A stretch of DNA of 20,814 nt from the IMG/VR virus record IMGVR_UViG_3300029319_000641, positions 1-20,814 of that record. The stretch is one strand, 5' to 3'. The stretch's first letter is position 1. Each line of letters opens with the position of its first letter. Under the pieces are notes generated by a model. It saw nothing but the letters and a program-made list of their open reading frames with translations, made no database searches and was not told where the DNA came from. Positions 1-7,438 of this stretch are shown here, one piece after another. Source of the stretch: a virus. A program made the translations under genes and the position numbers.

Positions 1-80
1 GTCACGGAGAAGCAGTGAATAAGATGAATTCATTGTTTAAACTAGCGTACCCTGATGAAAGTCCGATTACACCGGCGTAA
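1..80 (+). CDS. C-terminal end of an upstream gene (possible scaffolding protein)
   Basis: An open frame enters from the left edge (codons from base 3) and ends at TAA 78-80, giving 25 residues: HGEAVNKMNSLFKLAYPDES followed by PITPA. There is too little sequence to recognise a family. In T7-like phages the gene directly before the capsid gene encodes the scaffolding protein, so position suggests that role. That is inference only; the sequence shows just an uninterrupted frame with a plausible stop followed by a non-coding leader. Confidence 0.55.
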   Translation, partial: HGEAVNKMNSLFKLAYPDESPITPA

Positions 81-97
81 ATAATTATGTACGAAAT

Positions 98-206
98 TAT
101 CTACTAGTTATATAGTAGATAGTGATGGGGAGCCGAAAGGTCCATCCGTCGACAGTACCCACAGACGTAAACAAGGGGAGAAAATGTCTAAGGTTATACT
201 TGGGTA
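98..206 (+). promoter_or_regulatory. Structured 5' leader of the capsid gene (three hairpins, possible pseudoknot)
   Basis: The 174-base gap before the capsid gene holds strong inverted repeats. Hairpin 1: TATCTACTA (98-106) pairs perfectly with 113-121 around a 6-base loop and can extend by a G-U and an A-U pair. Hairpin 2: GATGG (124-128) pairs with CCATC (142-146), then a 3-base bulge, then GCC/GGT closing a GAAA tetraloop (135-138). Hairpin 3: CGTC (147-150) pairs with GACG (164-167). In its loop, TACCCA (156-161) is exactly complementary to TGGGTA (201-206), so a pseudoknot could form. I recognise no named RNA class. The likely role is control of capsid translation or mRNA stability or processing. 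The pairings are seen; the function is inferred. Confidence 0.5.
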
Positions 207-207
207 G
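184..207 (+). CDS. Possible 7-codon leader peptide (MSKVILG)
   Basis: ATG at 184 opens a 7-codon frame ending at TAG 205-207. A purine-rich AAGGGGAG (173-180) lies just upstream and could serve as a ribosome binding site, although the spacing from its GGAG core is short. The last codons and stop overlap TGGGTA (201-206), the strand that could pair with the loop of leader hairpin 3, so a translating ribosome would break that pairing. The ORF is short enough to arise by chance; it could also be an unused relic start. Confidence 0.28.
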   Translation: MSKVILG

Positions 208-254
208 CGTTTTCGATTAACTATAAAAACAATGACTAACGGAGGCAAAATCGT

Positions 255-1139
255 ATGTCAACTCAAATAACTACTGCTTTTGTAAACCAGTACAGAGCTA
301 ATGTTGAGCACCTTTTACAACAAAAAGGTTCAAAACTTAGACCTTTTGTAAGGGTTGAATCACAAAGCAGCGAGTTTGAATACTACGATCGTATTGGATC
401 TGTTGATGCGGTAGAAGTTACTTCTAGACATTCTGACACTCCTCTAATCTCAACTCCACATGATAGAAGACAAGTATCATTAAGAGATTTTGATTGGGCG
501 GATATGATTGACAGAACTGACAGAATCAGACTTTTAATCGACCCAGCATCTCCATACGCACAAAACGCCGCTTGGGCACTTGGCAGAAAAATGGATGATA
601 TTATCATCGAAGCAGCATTTGGAACAGCTAAATCAGGTAAAACTGGTGGAACGTCTGTTGCTCATGATGCAGCAAGCCAAATCGCTGTGAACTACGTAGA
701 GTCAGGAGGTGCGACTAACTCGGGCCTTACAATTGCAAAACTTAGAAAAGCGAAACAGTTATTGGACGCGAATGAGACTGATCCTTCAGATCCAAGATAC
801 ATTATCGTAACTTCTAAGCAAGTCACTGATCTGTTACAAACTACTGAAGTAACTAGCTCTGATTTTAACTCAATCAAAGCTCTTGTTGCTGGTGAAGTTA
901 ACACGTTCATGGGCTTTCAATTCGTAAGAACTGAAAGAGTTGCGACTGACGCTTCTTCTCACAGAAGAGTAATTGCTTATGCTAAAAGTGGTCTTCTTAT
1001 GGCTGTTGGCGCTGATATCAATGTTGATATTGGACCAAGAAGAGACAAAAGAAACTCTACCCAAGTATATTGTTCTGCTTCTTTCGGGGCAACTCGAATG
1101 GAAGAGGGCAAAGTGTTAGAAATTAAGTGTGCAGAATAA
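255..1139 (+). CDS. Major capsid protein (HK97-fold type, not the T7 gp10 sequence type)
   Basis: This 294-residue protein is most likely the shell subunit of the head. It starts at ATG 255 after a strong GGAGG site (241-245). The N-terminus (STQITTAFVNQYRANVEHLL) and the central segments GRKMDDIIIEAAFGTA (about 110-125) and TIAKLRKAKQLLDANE have the look of short capsid proteins in non-T7 podoviruses. It does not look like T7 gp10 and is shorter (gp10A is about 345 residues). Context agrees: a likely scaffold tail upstream, a small head protein downstream, then a terminator and the gp11/gp12 tail genes. GC and codon choice look richer than in the tail genes, as expected for a very highly expressed gene. 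Assignment rests on remembered family resemblance and position. Confidence 0.85.
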   Translation: MSTQITTAFVNQYRANVEHLLQQKGSKLRPFVRVESQSSEFEYYDRIGSVDAVEVTSRHSDTPLISTPHDRRQVSLRDFDWADMIDRTDRIRLLIDPASPYAQNAAWALGRKMDDIIIEAAFGTAKSGKTGGTSVAHDAASQIAVNYVESGGATNSGLTIAKLRKAKQLLDANETDPSDPRYIIVTSKQVTDLLQTTEVTSSDFNSIKALVAGEVNTFMGFQFVRTERVATDASSHRRVIAYAKSGLLMAVGADINVDIGPRRDKRNSTQVYCSASFGATRMEEGKVLEIKCAE

Positions 1140-1151
1140 TAGGAGAAAACA

Positions 1152-1637
1152 ATGGCTGTAACAACTCAAAAAAGTACTGAGTACACAAACGCTACTGCTA
1201 ATCCTGTTGTACAAAATGCTGTTCATGATTATCACGGAAGAGTAAGAATTGCTTACTTTACGCATGATCAAGACGGTGCTGGAGACGCAACATCATCTGT
1301 TGCTCTTTGTGCATTACCAGCAGGTAAAGTACGTGTTCTGCTAGCATCTTCAAGCGCTTATGTTAACTGGACTACTGGTTCAGCTACATTAGACTTAGGA
1401 TGGGACGCTTATACTAACACGGATGGCGATACAGTAGCTGCTGATCCTGATGGACTTGTAAATGGCTTAGACGTAGATACTGCTGGTTACCAAACTTTTG
1501 GTGCTGGTACAACTGCGACAGGCGGAACTCATCTTTTCGAAAGTCAAGGTGGTGTTGTGCTAAGAGCTACTTCTCAAGACCAGGCTCTAGCTGCTGGCGA
1601 CGATCTAGTAGGCTACATCATGTATGTAGTAGACTAA
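1152..1637 (+). CDS. Putative head decoration / capsid-associated protein
   Basis: A 161-residue protein starting 12 bases after the capsid stop, with an AGGAG site (1141-1145) before ATG 1152. It is rich in Ala, Gly, Thr, Val and Asp, has no membrane segment or signal peptide, and looks beta-rich: alternating hydrophobic stretches such as KVRVLLASSSAYVNW (about 58-72) and a C-terminal strand DDLVGYIMYVVD. A small soluble protein co-transcribed with the capsid and cut off from the tail genes by a terminator fits a decoration or cement protein present at high copy. I cannot name a family from sequence; the function is inferred from place and composition. It could instead be a minor head or head-completion protein. 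Confidence 0.6.
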   Translation: MAVTTQKSTEYTNATANPVVQNAVHDYHGRVRIAYFTHDQDGAGDATSSVALCALPAGKVRVLLASSSAYVNWTTGSATLDLGWDAYTNTDGDTVAADPDGLVNGLDVDTAGYQTFGAGTTATGGTHLFESQGGVVLRATSQDQALAAGDDLVGYIMYVVD

Positions 1638-1650
1638 TAAACTCAGGCTG

Positions 1651-1679
1651 AAGGGGCTTAGCTATTGCGGCCCCTTTAG
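1651..1679 (+). terminator. Rho-independent-like terminator after the head genes
   Basis: AAGGGGC (1651-1657) pairs perfectly with GCCCCTT (1670-1676) across a 12-base loop, followed by a short T run and AT-rich DNA. It lies between the head genes and the tail adaptor, the place of the T-phi terminator after gene 10 in T7. The T tract is only three bases, so it may be leaky, which would give much capsid mRNA and less tail mRNA. Confidence 0.65.
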
Positions 1680-1694
1680 TTAATAAGGAAAAAT

Positions 1695-2300
1695 ATGGCG
1701 AATACAAAGATAAATATTGTAAATAGAGCTTTAGGCTTGTTAGGTGCAGAATTTATAACTTCATTAACAGAAGATACTAAAGCTGCACGTTTTTCTAACG
1801 AGTTATTTGATGATACAAGAGATTCTATATTTAGATTACATCCTTGGAACTCATGCATTAAAAGAGCTTCATTATCTTTGTTAACAACTACTCCAGCATA
1901 TTATTTTACAAAAGAATTTCAATTACCTGCTGATTTTATAAGAATGCATCAGCCAGAAGATGATACTGTTGAATATAAAATAGAAAAAGATAAATTATTA
2001 TGTGATCAAGATACTTTTAAATGTACTTATATTTTTAGAAATACAGATGTAAGTACTTATGATTCTTTACTTATTGAAGTATTAGCATTAAAATTAGCTT
2101 GTAATTTAGTTATGCCTTTATTACAAGATTTAAGAACTTTAGACGCAATGAATAACCTATACTATCAAAAATTAGCTGAAGCAAGATCTGCAGATGCAAC
2201 TGAGGGAACTCCTGACGGAATTGTATCAGATTTCTGGCTAGAGTCTAGAACTTCTGGATCAAGCTTAAGCGATTATAGATGGAATAAATATACGACGTAA
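1695..2300 (+). CDS. Tail tubular protein A, T7 gp11-like adaptor
   Basis: A 201-residue protein, close to T7 gp11 (196). Gp11 forms the ring that joins the portal to the tail nozzle. The family signature is visible at the N-terminus: INIVNRALGLLG (6-17), followed by acidic and Arg-rich helices and RLHPWNSCIKRA (47-58), the HPW segment typical of the family. AAGGA (1685-1689) precedes ATG 1695. It is the first gene after the terminator-like hairpin and sits directly before the nozzle gene, as in T7. DNA becomes clearly more AT-rich here than in the head genes. Recognition is by pattern; no search was run. Confidence 0.88.
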   Translation: MANTKINIVNRALGLLGAEFITSLTEDTKAARFSNELFDDTRDSIFRLHPWNSCIKRASLSLLTTTPAYYFTKEFQLPADFIRMHQPEDDTVEYKIEKDKLLCDQDTFKCTYIFRNTDVSTYDSLLIEVLALKLACNLVMPLLQDLRTLDAMNNLYYQKLAEARSADATEGTPDGIVSDFWLESRTSGSSLSDYRWNKYTT

Positions 2301-2306
2301 AATGAC

Positions 2307-4328
2307 ATGGCTGAATCATCACCAATTCTTACAAACTTTACCTCAGGAGAGCTTAGTCCAAGGCTAAATGGTCGTATTGACATGGAGAAGTACTATAATG
2401 GTGCTTCAACAATTCATAATTTTCAAGTATTAATGCATGGTGGTCTTCAAAAAAGATCAGGTACAAGATATATTACACCAATTAAAAATGAAACAGGTTC
2501 TAATTCAGGAGCTAGATTAATTCCTTTTGTATTTTCTAAAACACAAGCTTATATATTAGAATTTGGTCATAATTATATTAGATTTTTTAAAGATGAGGGT
2601 GTCATAGTATCAGGTGGTACTACTCCTTATGAAATATCTACAACTTATACAGCAGCTCAACTAGATCAAATTGAATATGTTCAATCAGCTGACGTATTAT
2701 ACTTAGTACATGATGATCACCCACCTAGAAAATTATCTAGAACTGGACATACATCTTGGACAATATCAGATGTAGATTTTTTTGATGGCCCTTACGATCC
2801 TTCAAATACATCAGCTACAACAATGCAGCCTTCTGGAACTACTGGAAATATTACTATTACTGCTTCTACAAATGTATTTGTTGCGAATGACGTGGGAAGA
2901 TTAATAAGAATAAAGAATGGTACTGATTGGGGATTTGCTAAAATAACAGGTTTTACTTCGGCGACTTTAGTAGACGCAACTGTGAATGCTGATATGCCTT
3001 TTGCTGCTACGTCAGCAAATGCAGATTGGAGGTTAGGTTCTTTTTATACAGGTAATTATCCTACTAAAATAACTTTCTTTGAAGAGAGATTATTTTATGC
3101 AGGTACAACTCAACAACCTAGTACAGTATTTAGTTCTATGTCAGCTGACTTTGATAAATTTTCTCCTACAGCTAAAAATGGAGACGTTGCTGATGATAAT
3201 GCACTGCAGTTTACAATTGTTTCTGACCAAGTAAATCAAATAACAGGTCTTTATGGCGGAAAGTTTTTAGCAATATTTACTAAGAATGGCGCATTTAATA
3301 TGTCATCAGGTTCTGCTACACAGGGAATAACGCCTACTACAATTCAAGTTACTAATGAAACAAATGACGGAGCTGCAGATAAGAAAGTATCTCCTGCTTC
3401 TAAATCAGTTTTATTTATAGGTAAAAATAAAAAACGTTTAAGAGAATTTGCTTATAACATTGATTATGATTCATTTACTACTCCTGATATGACGGTTTTA
3501 TCAGAGCACCTGGGATATGGTCTTTTGGAAGAGTGCGCTTTTGCTAATTATCCTAATAATGTATTATGGGTAAGAAGAGGTGATGGTGTATTATTAGGTT
3601 TTACTTATTACAGAGATCAAGATGTTACAGCTTGGCATAGGCATACAATAGCTGGTACAAATGCTAAAGTAAAAAGTATTGCTGTTATACCTGGCATTGA
3701 TGATGCTTTTGATACATTATACATGATTGTCGAGAGAACAATAAATGGTGCTACAAAACAATACGTTGAATTTTTAGAAGATGATTATAGAGAAGCTGAT
3801 GGAGATACAAAAGATGATCAATTTTATGTAGACTCAGGATTAACTTATTCAGGCGGTTCTACGTCATCTATATCTGGATTAGATCACTTAGAAGGACAAA
3901 CAGTTGCTGTATTAAATAACGGTGCAGTTGAAGCAAATAAGACTGTATCATCAGGAGCAATTACTCTGACAAATGCTACTACTAAATGTCATGTAGGATT
4001 ACCTTTTACTGCTGAATTAGAATCTGTAAATGTTGAGCCAAAAAGTCAATATGGCACAACTCAAGGTAAGAGAGGCAGAATAGATAAAGCTATTTTTAGA
4101 TTATTTGAAACAGTAGGACTAAAAGCTGGACCGTCGTCTTCTAGTGTAGATGTAGTTCCTTTTAGAACCACAACTAGTACTATGTCAGCAACTTCTCCTA
4201 AGACTGGAGATTATACATTTTTAATGCCTGCTACATATACTACAGAAAATAAATTATATGTTAAATCGGATACTGCACAGGCTTGTACTATATCCGCTAT
4301 AATGATACAGATGAGTACTTATTCATGA
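2307..4328 (+). CDS. Tail tubular protein B, T7 gp12-like tail nozzle
   Basis: A 673-residue protein (T7 gp12 is 794) forming the tail nozzle through which ejection proteins and DNA pass. The conserved N-terminus is clear: NFTSGELSPRLNGRID (10-25) and GGLQKRSGTRYI (45-56). The rest is beta-rich with many Thr, Ser, Asn and Gly residues, as expected for a propeller-like nozzle. It starts six bases after the adaptor stop with no convincing Shine-Dalgarno site, so it may depend on translation of the previous gene. The stop TGA at 4326-4328 overlaps the ATG of the next gene (ATGA). The shorter length suggests loss of some peripheral loops or insertions relative to T7. Confidence 0.9.
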   Translation: MAESSPILTNFTSGELSPRLNGRIDMEKYYNGASTIHNFQVLMHGGLQKRSGTRYITPIKNETGSNSGARLIPFVFSKTQAYILEFGHNYIRFFKDEGVIVSGGTTPYEISTTYTAAQLDQIEYVQSADVLYLVHDDHPPRKLSRTGHTSWTISDVDFFDGPYDPSNTSATTMQPSGTTGNITITASTNVFVANDVGRLIRIKNGTDWGFAKITGFTSATLVDATVNADMPFAATSANADWRLGSFYTGNYPTKITFFEERLFYAGTTQQPSTVFSSMSADFDKFSPTAKNGDVADDNALQFTIVSDQVNQITGLYGGKFLAIFTKNGAFNMSSGSATQGITPTTIQVTNETNDGAADKKVSPASKSVLFIGKNKKRLREFAYNIDYDSFTTPDMTVLSEHLGYGLLEECAFANYPNNVLWVRRGDGVLLGFTYYRDQDVTAWHRHTIAGTNAKVKSIAVIPGIDDAFDTLYMIVERTINGATKQYVEFLEDDYREADGDTKDDQFYVDSGLTYSGGSTSSISGLDHLEGQTVAVLNNGAVEANKTVSSGAITLTNATTKCHVGLPFTAELESVNVEPKSQYGTTQGKRGRIDKAIFRLFETVGLKAGPSSSSVDVVPFRTTTSTMSATSPKTGDYTFLMPATYTTENKLYVKSDTAQACTISAIMIQMSTYS

Positions 4329-4771
4329 TTGTTGTACCTTTTGAAGACTGGCATTTTAAGATGATAGAATTAGAAGGCCCTGAACAGAAAATGATAGAGA
4401 ATTATGGTAAAACGTTTAATGACCTAGTGCAGTGTCTTAAACAAGTTGGTGCTACTTTCTCTTGGTATCACGATAAGAAGATTATTGGTATATGCGGAGT
4501 TATGCCACAATGGAATGGAGTCGGGGAAGCATATATGTTTTTATCTCCAGAGTTTAAAAAAAATAAAATTCGTTGTATAAAAGATATAAGATATTATTTA
4601 AAACTGATAGCGGATCAATTTAAGTTTCATAGGGTCCATTGTCACGTTATAAAAGATTTTGATCGAGCTGTTAAATTCGCTAAGTATCTTGGATTTAAAG
4701 AAGAAGCGGAACTTAAACAGTTTGGTCCAAATAAAGAGGATTATATAAAAATGGTAAAGTTCTATGAGTAA
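4325..4771 (+). CDS. GNAT-like internal virion protein, T7 gp13-position
   Basis: A 148-residue protein in the T7 gene 13 slot. I chose ATG 4325 because it forms an ATGA overlap with the nozzle stop; a TTG at 4283 would add 14 residues that lie inside the nozzle gene. The layout resembles an N-acetyltransferase fold: strand KIIGICGVM (52-60), strand GEAYMFLSP (67-75), a basic helix, VHCHVIKDFDRAVKFAKYLGF (104-124, given here in two parts by meaning: a strand, then a helix ending in LGF), and a final KMVKFYE strand. No clear acetyl-CoA loop (Q/RxxGxG/A) is visible, so catalysis is doubtful. Such GNAT-like proteins are common at this site in marine podoviruses and may be structural. Function beyond that is unknown. 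Confidence 0.65.
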   Translation: MIVVPFEDWHFKMIELEGPEQKMIENYGKTFNDLVQCLKQVGATFSWYHDKKIIGICGVMPQWNGVGEAYMFLSPEFKKNKIRCIKDIRYYLKLIADQFKFHRVHCHVIKDFDRAVKFAKYLGFKEEAELKQFGPNKEDYIKMVKFYE

Positions 4772-5234
4772 AGCAGTTGTAGCATTAGCATTCGCAGGAA
4801 CAGCCATACAAGCGTATGGAGCTTATCAACAAGGTAAGAATCAAAAAAGATTAAATGAATATAATGCTAAAGTAGCAGAGCAGAATGCACAGATAGCACA
4901 AGATAAAGCTGACTATGATAAAGAGCAGTTAAGAAGAAGAATTAGAAAAGTTAAAGGTTCTCAAGTTGTTGCTTTATCAAAAGCTGGAGTTGATGCAACT
5001 GAAGGTACGGCTATTGATCTATTTGAAGAGTTAGCTATAATGGGAGAGCAAGATTTATTAATGATTCAATATAACGCTGATCTTAAAAAACGTGGTTATG
5101 AAGTAGAAGCTGCAACAGCTAGATTTACTGGAGCTGCTGCTTATCAAGCTGGTAAGATGAGAGCTGCCGGAACATTATTAACTGGAGGAAGTGAAGGATA
5201 TAAATATGGAACTGAAACAGGAGTATTTGGATAA
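4764..5234 (+). CDS. Internal virion protein, T7 gp14-like
   Basis: A 156-residue protein (T7 gp14 is 196) overlapping the previous gene by eight bases and sharing one base with the next start (TAATG at 5232-5236). It begins with a short hydrophobic stretch, AVVALAFAGTAIQAYGAY (4-21). A long charged helix region with NEYNAKVAEQNAQIAQDKAD (about 31-50) and a Gly/Ala-rich tail follow. This pattern is typical of small ejection proteins that form a pore in the host outer membrane after leaving the virion. Order (GNAT-like gene, this gene, then a large helical protein) is the T7 order 13-14-15. Pattern and synteny agree; the sequence itself is only weakly like T7. Confidence 0.72.
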   Translation: MSKAVVALAFAGTAIQAYGAYQQGKNQKRLNEYNAKVAEQNAQIAQDKADYDKEQLRRRIRKVKGSQVVALSKAGVDATEGTAIDLFEELAIMGEQDLLMIQYNADLKKRGYEVEAATARFTGAAAYQAGKMRAAGTLLTGGSEGYKYGTETGVFG

Positions 5235-7438
5235 TGGTTAAAATTCCTACATACGATACACAAATACAAAAAAGAACGTCTACAGGAGAAGGAGCACAAG
5301 GTTTTTCTGGAGGTCAAATTGCAGTTGCGTCAGATACAGGTTTACAAGACTTTGGAAGAGGCGTAAGGAACTTAGCTAGCAATCTTAAAACAATCGAAGT
5401 TAATAGACAAAAGAAAGAAGCAACTTTATGGGCTTCTAGTAGCTATGAAAAAGTTTATAAAGAATATAGCGAGTGGGAAAAAGAAGCTGAAATAAACTAT
5501 GAGGAAGCAGGAGCAAAAGGTCATACAGAAAAAGCTTTAAAAAAATTCCAAGAAATATCAGATAAGTATTTAGCAGAATCTCCTAATCAATATGCAACTC
5601 AGGAATGGAAGCTTAAGATGAATCAATTTAAAATGCAAGTATTTAAAGATGCAACAGGGTTCGAAGCTGCAGAAACATTAGAGCATCAAAAAGATCAATT
5701 ACAAGAAACAGTTGAGAGTATAGCAATAAGAGCTGCAGAAAATCCTGAAGCATGGAAAGCAGGTCAATTTCAAGCTACAGTAGAACAAATAATAAATGGT
5801 CTTGCTGATAACAAAGACACTGAAAATATTGAAGGATACAATAATTTATGGAGTAAGAGTAAATTAAAAAATGCTAAAGAACAAGCTCTTGCTTATATTG
5901 CTGAGACAATGATTCAATCAGTAATTGACGAAGGAGACACTGCAAAAATTAATCAAGTTAAAGATATGTTTGACAAGGGAAGATTTAAACAAGTATTAAC
6001 TGCAGAGAAACACCAAGCTTTAAGAAATAAACTTTTTGGATTAAGCGGAGCCATTAATAAAGCAGAAAGAAAAAAATTTGAAATTAAGTTAGAAGATAAT
6101 GTAGTTAATATAGCAGAGAACGGGGTCCCTACTCATGAGGTTACTGAAGAAGAGTTTAATCATTGGTACGGAAAAAATAATGCTCAATGGGTTGAATATC
6201 AAAGGCAGGTTAAAAAATATGAGCAAGTTTATATAGGTGCATCAGCTATGGCAACTATGACACCTAACGGCATGGCTGAATATATAGATAATTTACCTAC
6301 CGTTACTGCTGATCAAAAAGAAATTAAAACATTAATGCAAGAGCACGCTCAAAAGATGATTAAATTAATGGATGACGATCCTATTCAATTTGCTTCTAGA
6401 TACAGAAAAGATATATTTAATAAAATACAGTCAGATGATAAAGCAACTAAACAACAAGGGTTATTTGAATTAGAGCAGATGCAGATAGGATTTGGAAAAC
6501 AACCTTCTGAAGTAATGTTCTTAGGAGATACTGAAAGAGAAAGACTTGTTACATACTTCTCAGATCCTGCTAACTCTGATGCTCAGAAAATTGGATTCAT
6601 GATACAGGAGATGAAAGAAGAGTATGGACAATACTTTGATGACGTTATGGCAGAACTAGTATTATCAGGAAAACTAGACCCGACTCTCTCTGCAGCAATG
6701 ATGTATGCAGATGATAATGATTTTGGCTTATTATTTCAATCAGCAAGAATACCTGTAGATACAAGTAATCTAAAAGAAAATACTATGACTGATATTAATA
6801 TAGGTATGCAAGCTAAATTTGAAGACATAAGAAAAGCTATTACTGAAACAAATCCAGAAGCTATTCCAATGCTAGATGGCTGGCAAAATCTTATTGAAAA
6901 AAGAGCTTTATTACTAGCTAAAAATATGGATGCTAACCAAGCAGTTGATCAAGCCTATCAACAATTTGTTAGCGATAAGTTTCACATTGGAGCAGATTTC
7001 CTTGTGCCAAAACAAATTAAAGATGGGAATAAAATTATTCCTTTAGGAGACTATGGCATAAATCAATTTCAAGAAGTACTAAACAATTATGTAAAAGGTA
7101 TATCAAATTCTGAAGAAGCAAATTTAAGTATTTTACTCGCTGGAGATGCTGATCTAGATGCCGCTGGTACTAATGACGGAAGTTATAAAACAATTCAAAG
7201 AAAAGTATTAGAAGCAAATACTAGATGGAGAATGACAGCTGACGGAAAGGGAGTAGAACTTGTATGGAACTTTCAAGAAAAAGGACACTACCCAGTTTAT
7301 ATTATGGATAATGGAAAAGAAAGAAAAATATCGTTTGATTATTTAACGCTTGTTGAAAAGATAGATCAGCAAGGAATAGAAAAAACAGAGCCACAAAAAC
7401 CTTTAACTTTTGGCGAAGTATTAATGCAGATTGACTAA
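5234..7438 (+). CDS. Internal virion protein, T7 gp15-like
   Basis: A 734-residue protein, close to the 747 of T7 gp15, a member of the internal core that is ejected and spans the periplasm as part of the DNA conduit. The sequence is strongly helical and charged throughout, rich in Lys, Glu, Gln and Ala, with no membrane segment or signal peptide. The N-terminus (KIPTYDTQIQKRTSTGEGAQ, from residue 3) resembles the start of many marine gp15-like proteins. It shares one base with both neighbours (TAATG at each junction), so translation of 14-, 15- and 16-like proteins is probably coupled. No lytic transglycosylase Glu motif is visible. Assignment is by length, composition and position. Confidence 0.72.
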   Translation: MVKIPTYDTQIQKRTSTGEGAQGFSGGQIAVASDTGLQDFGRGVRNLASNLKTIEVNRQKKEATLWASSSYEKVYKEYSEWEKEAEINYEEAGAKGHTEKALKKFQEISDKYLAESPNQYATQEWKLKMNQFKMQVFKDATGFEAAETLEHQKDQLQETVESIAIRAAENPEAWKAGQFQATVEQIINGLADNKDTENIEGYNNLWSKSKLKNAKEQALAYIAETMIQSVIDEGDTAKINQVKDMFDKGRFKQVLTAEKHQALRNKLFGLSGAINKAERKKFEIKLEDNVVNIAENGVPTHEVTEEEFNHWYGKNNAQWVEYQRQVKKYEQVYIGASAMATMTPNGMAEYIDNLPTVTADQKEIKTLMQEHAQKMIKLMDDDPIQFASRYRKDIFNKIQSDDKATKQQGLFELEQMQIGFGKQPSEVMFLGDTERERLVTYFSDPANSDAQKIGFMIQEMKEEYGQYFDDVMAELVLSGKLDPTLSAAMMYADDNDFGLLFQSARIPVDTSNLKENTMTDINIGMQAKFEDIRKAITETNPEAIPMLDGWQNLIEKRALLLAKNMDANQAVDQAYQQFVSDKFHIGADFLVPKQIKDGNKIIPLGDYGINQFQEVLNNYVKGISNSEEANLSILLAGDADLDAAGTNDGSYKTIQRKVLEANTRWRMTADGKGVELVWNFQEKGHYPVYIMDNGKERKISFDYLTLVEKIDQQGIEKTEPQKPLTFGEVLMQID

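Noticed and set aside
52-123. Possible hammerhead ribozyme: CTGATGA at 52-58, GAAA at 93-96 and a strong stem at 98-121
   Set aside because: The bases after CTGATGA do not pair with those before GAAA to make stem II, the base after the third stem is G where H is needed, and no stem I pairs across. The CTGATGA lies in coding sequence. Coincidence is most likely.
120-182. Phage-RNA-polymerase-like promoter ending GATGGGGAG before the capsid gene
   Set aside because: Only the last bases recall a T7-type initiation site, and I saw no second copy of the surrounding sequence elsewhere in the window, which a phage promoter should have.
98-206. Group I intron fragment or tRNA in the capsid leader
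   Set aside because: No conserved intron core pairing, no guanosine-binding P7 pattern, and no TTCGA/acceptor stem arrangement for a tRNA could be found.
200-227. Sigma70-like promoter TTGGGT-N16-TATAAA before the capsid gene
   Set aside because: The -35 hexamer matches only three of six bases; such matches are common in AT-rich DNA, and the sequence sits inside the structured leader.
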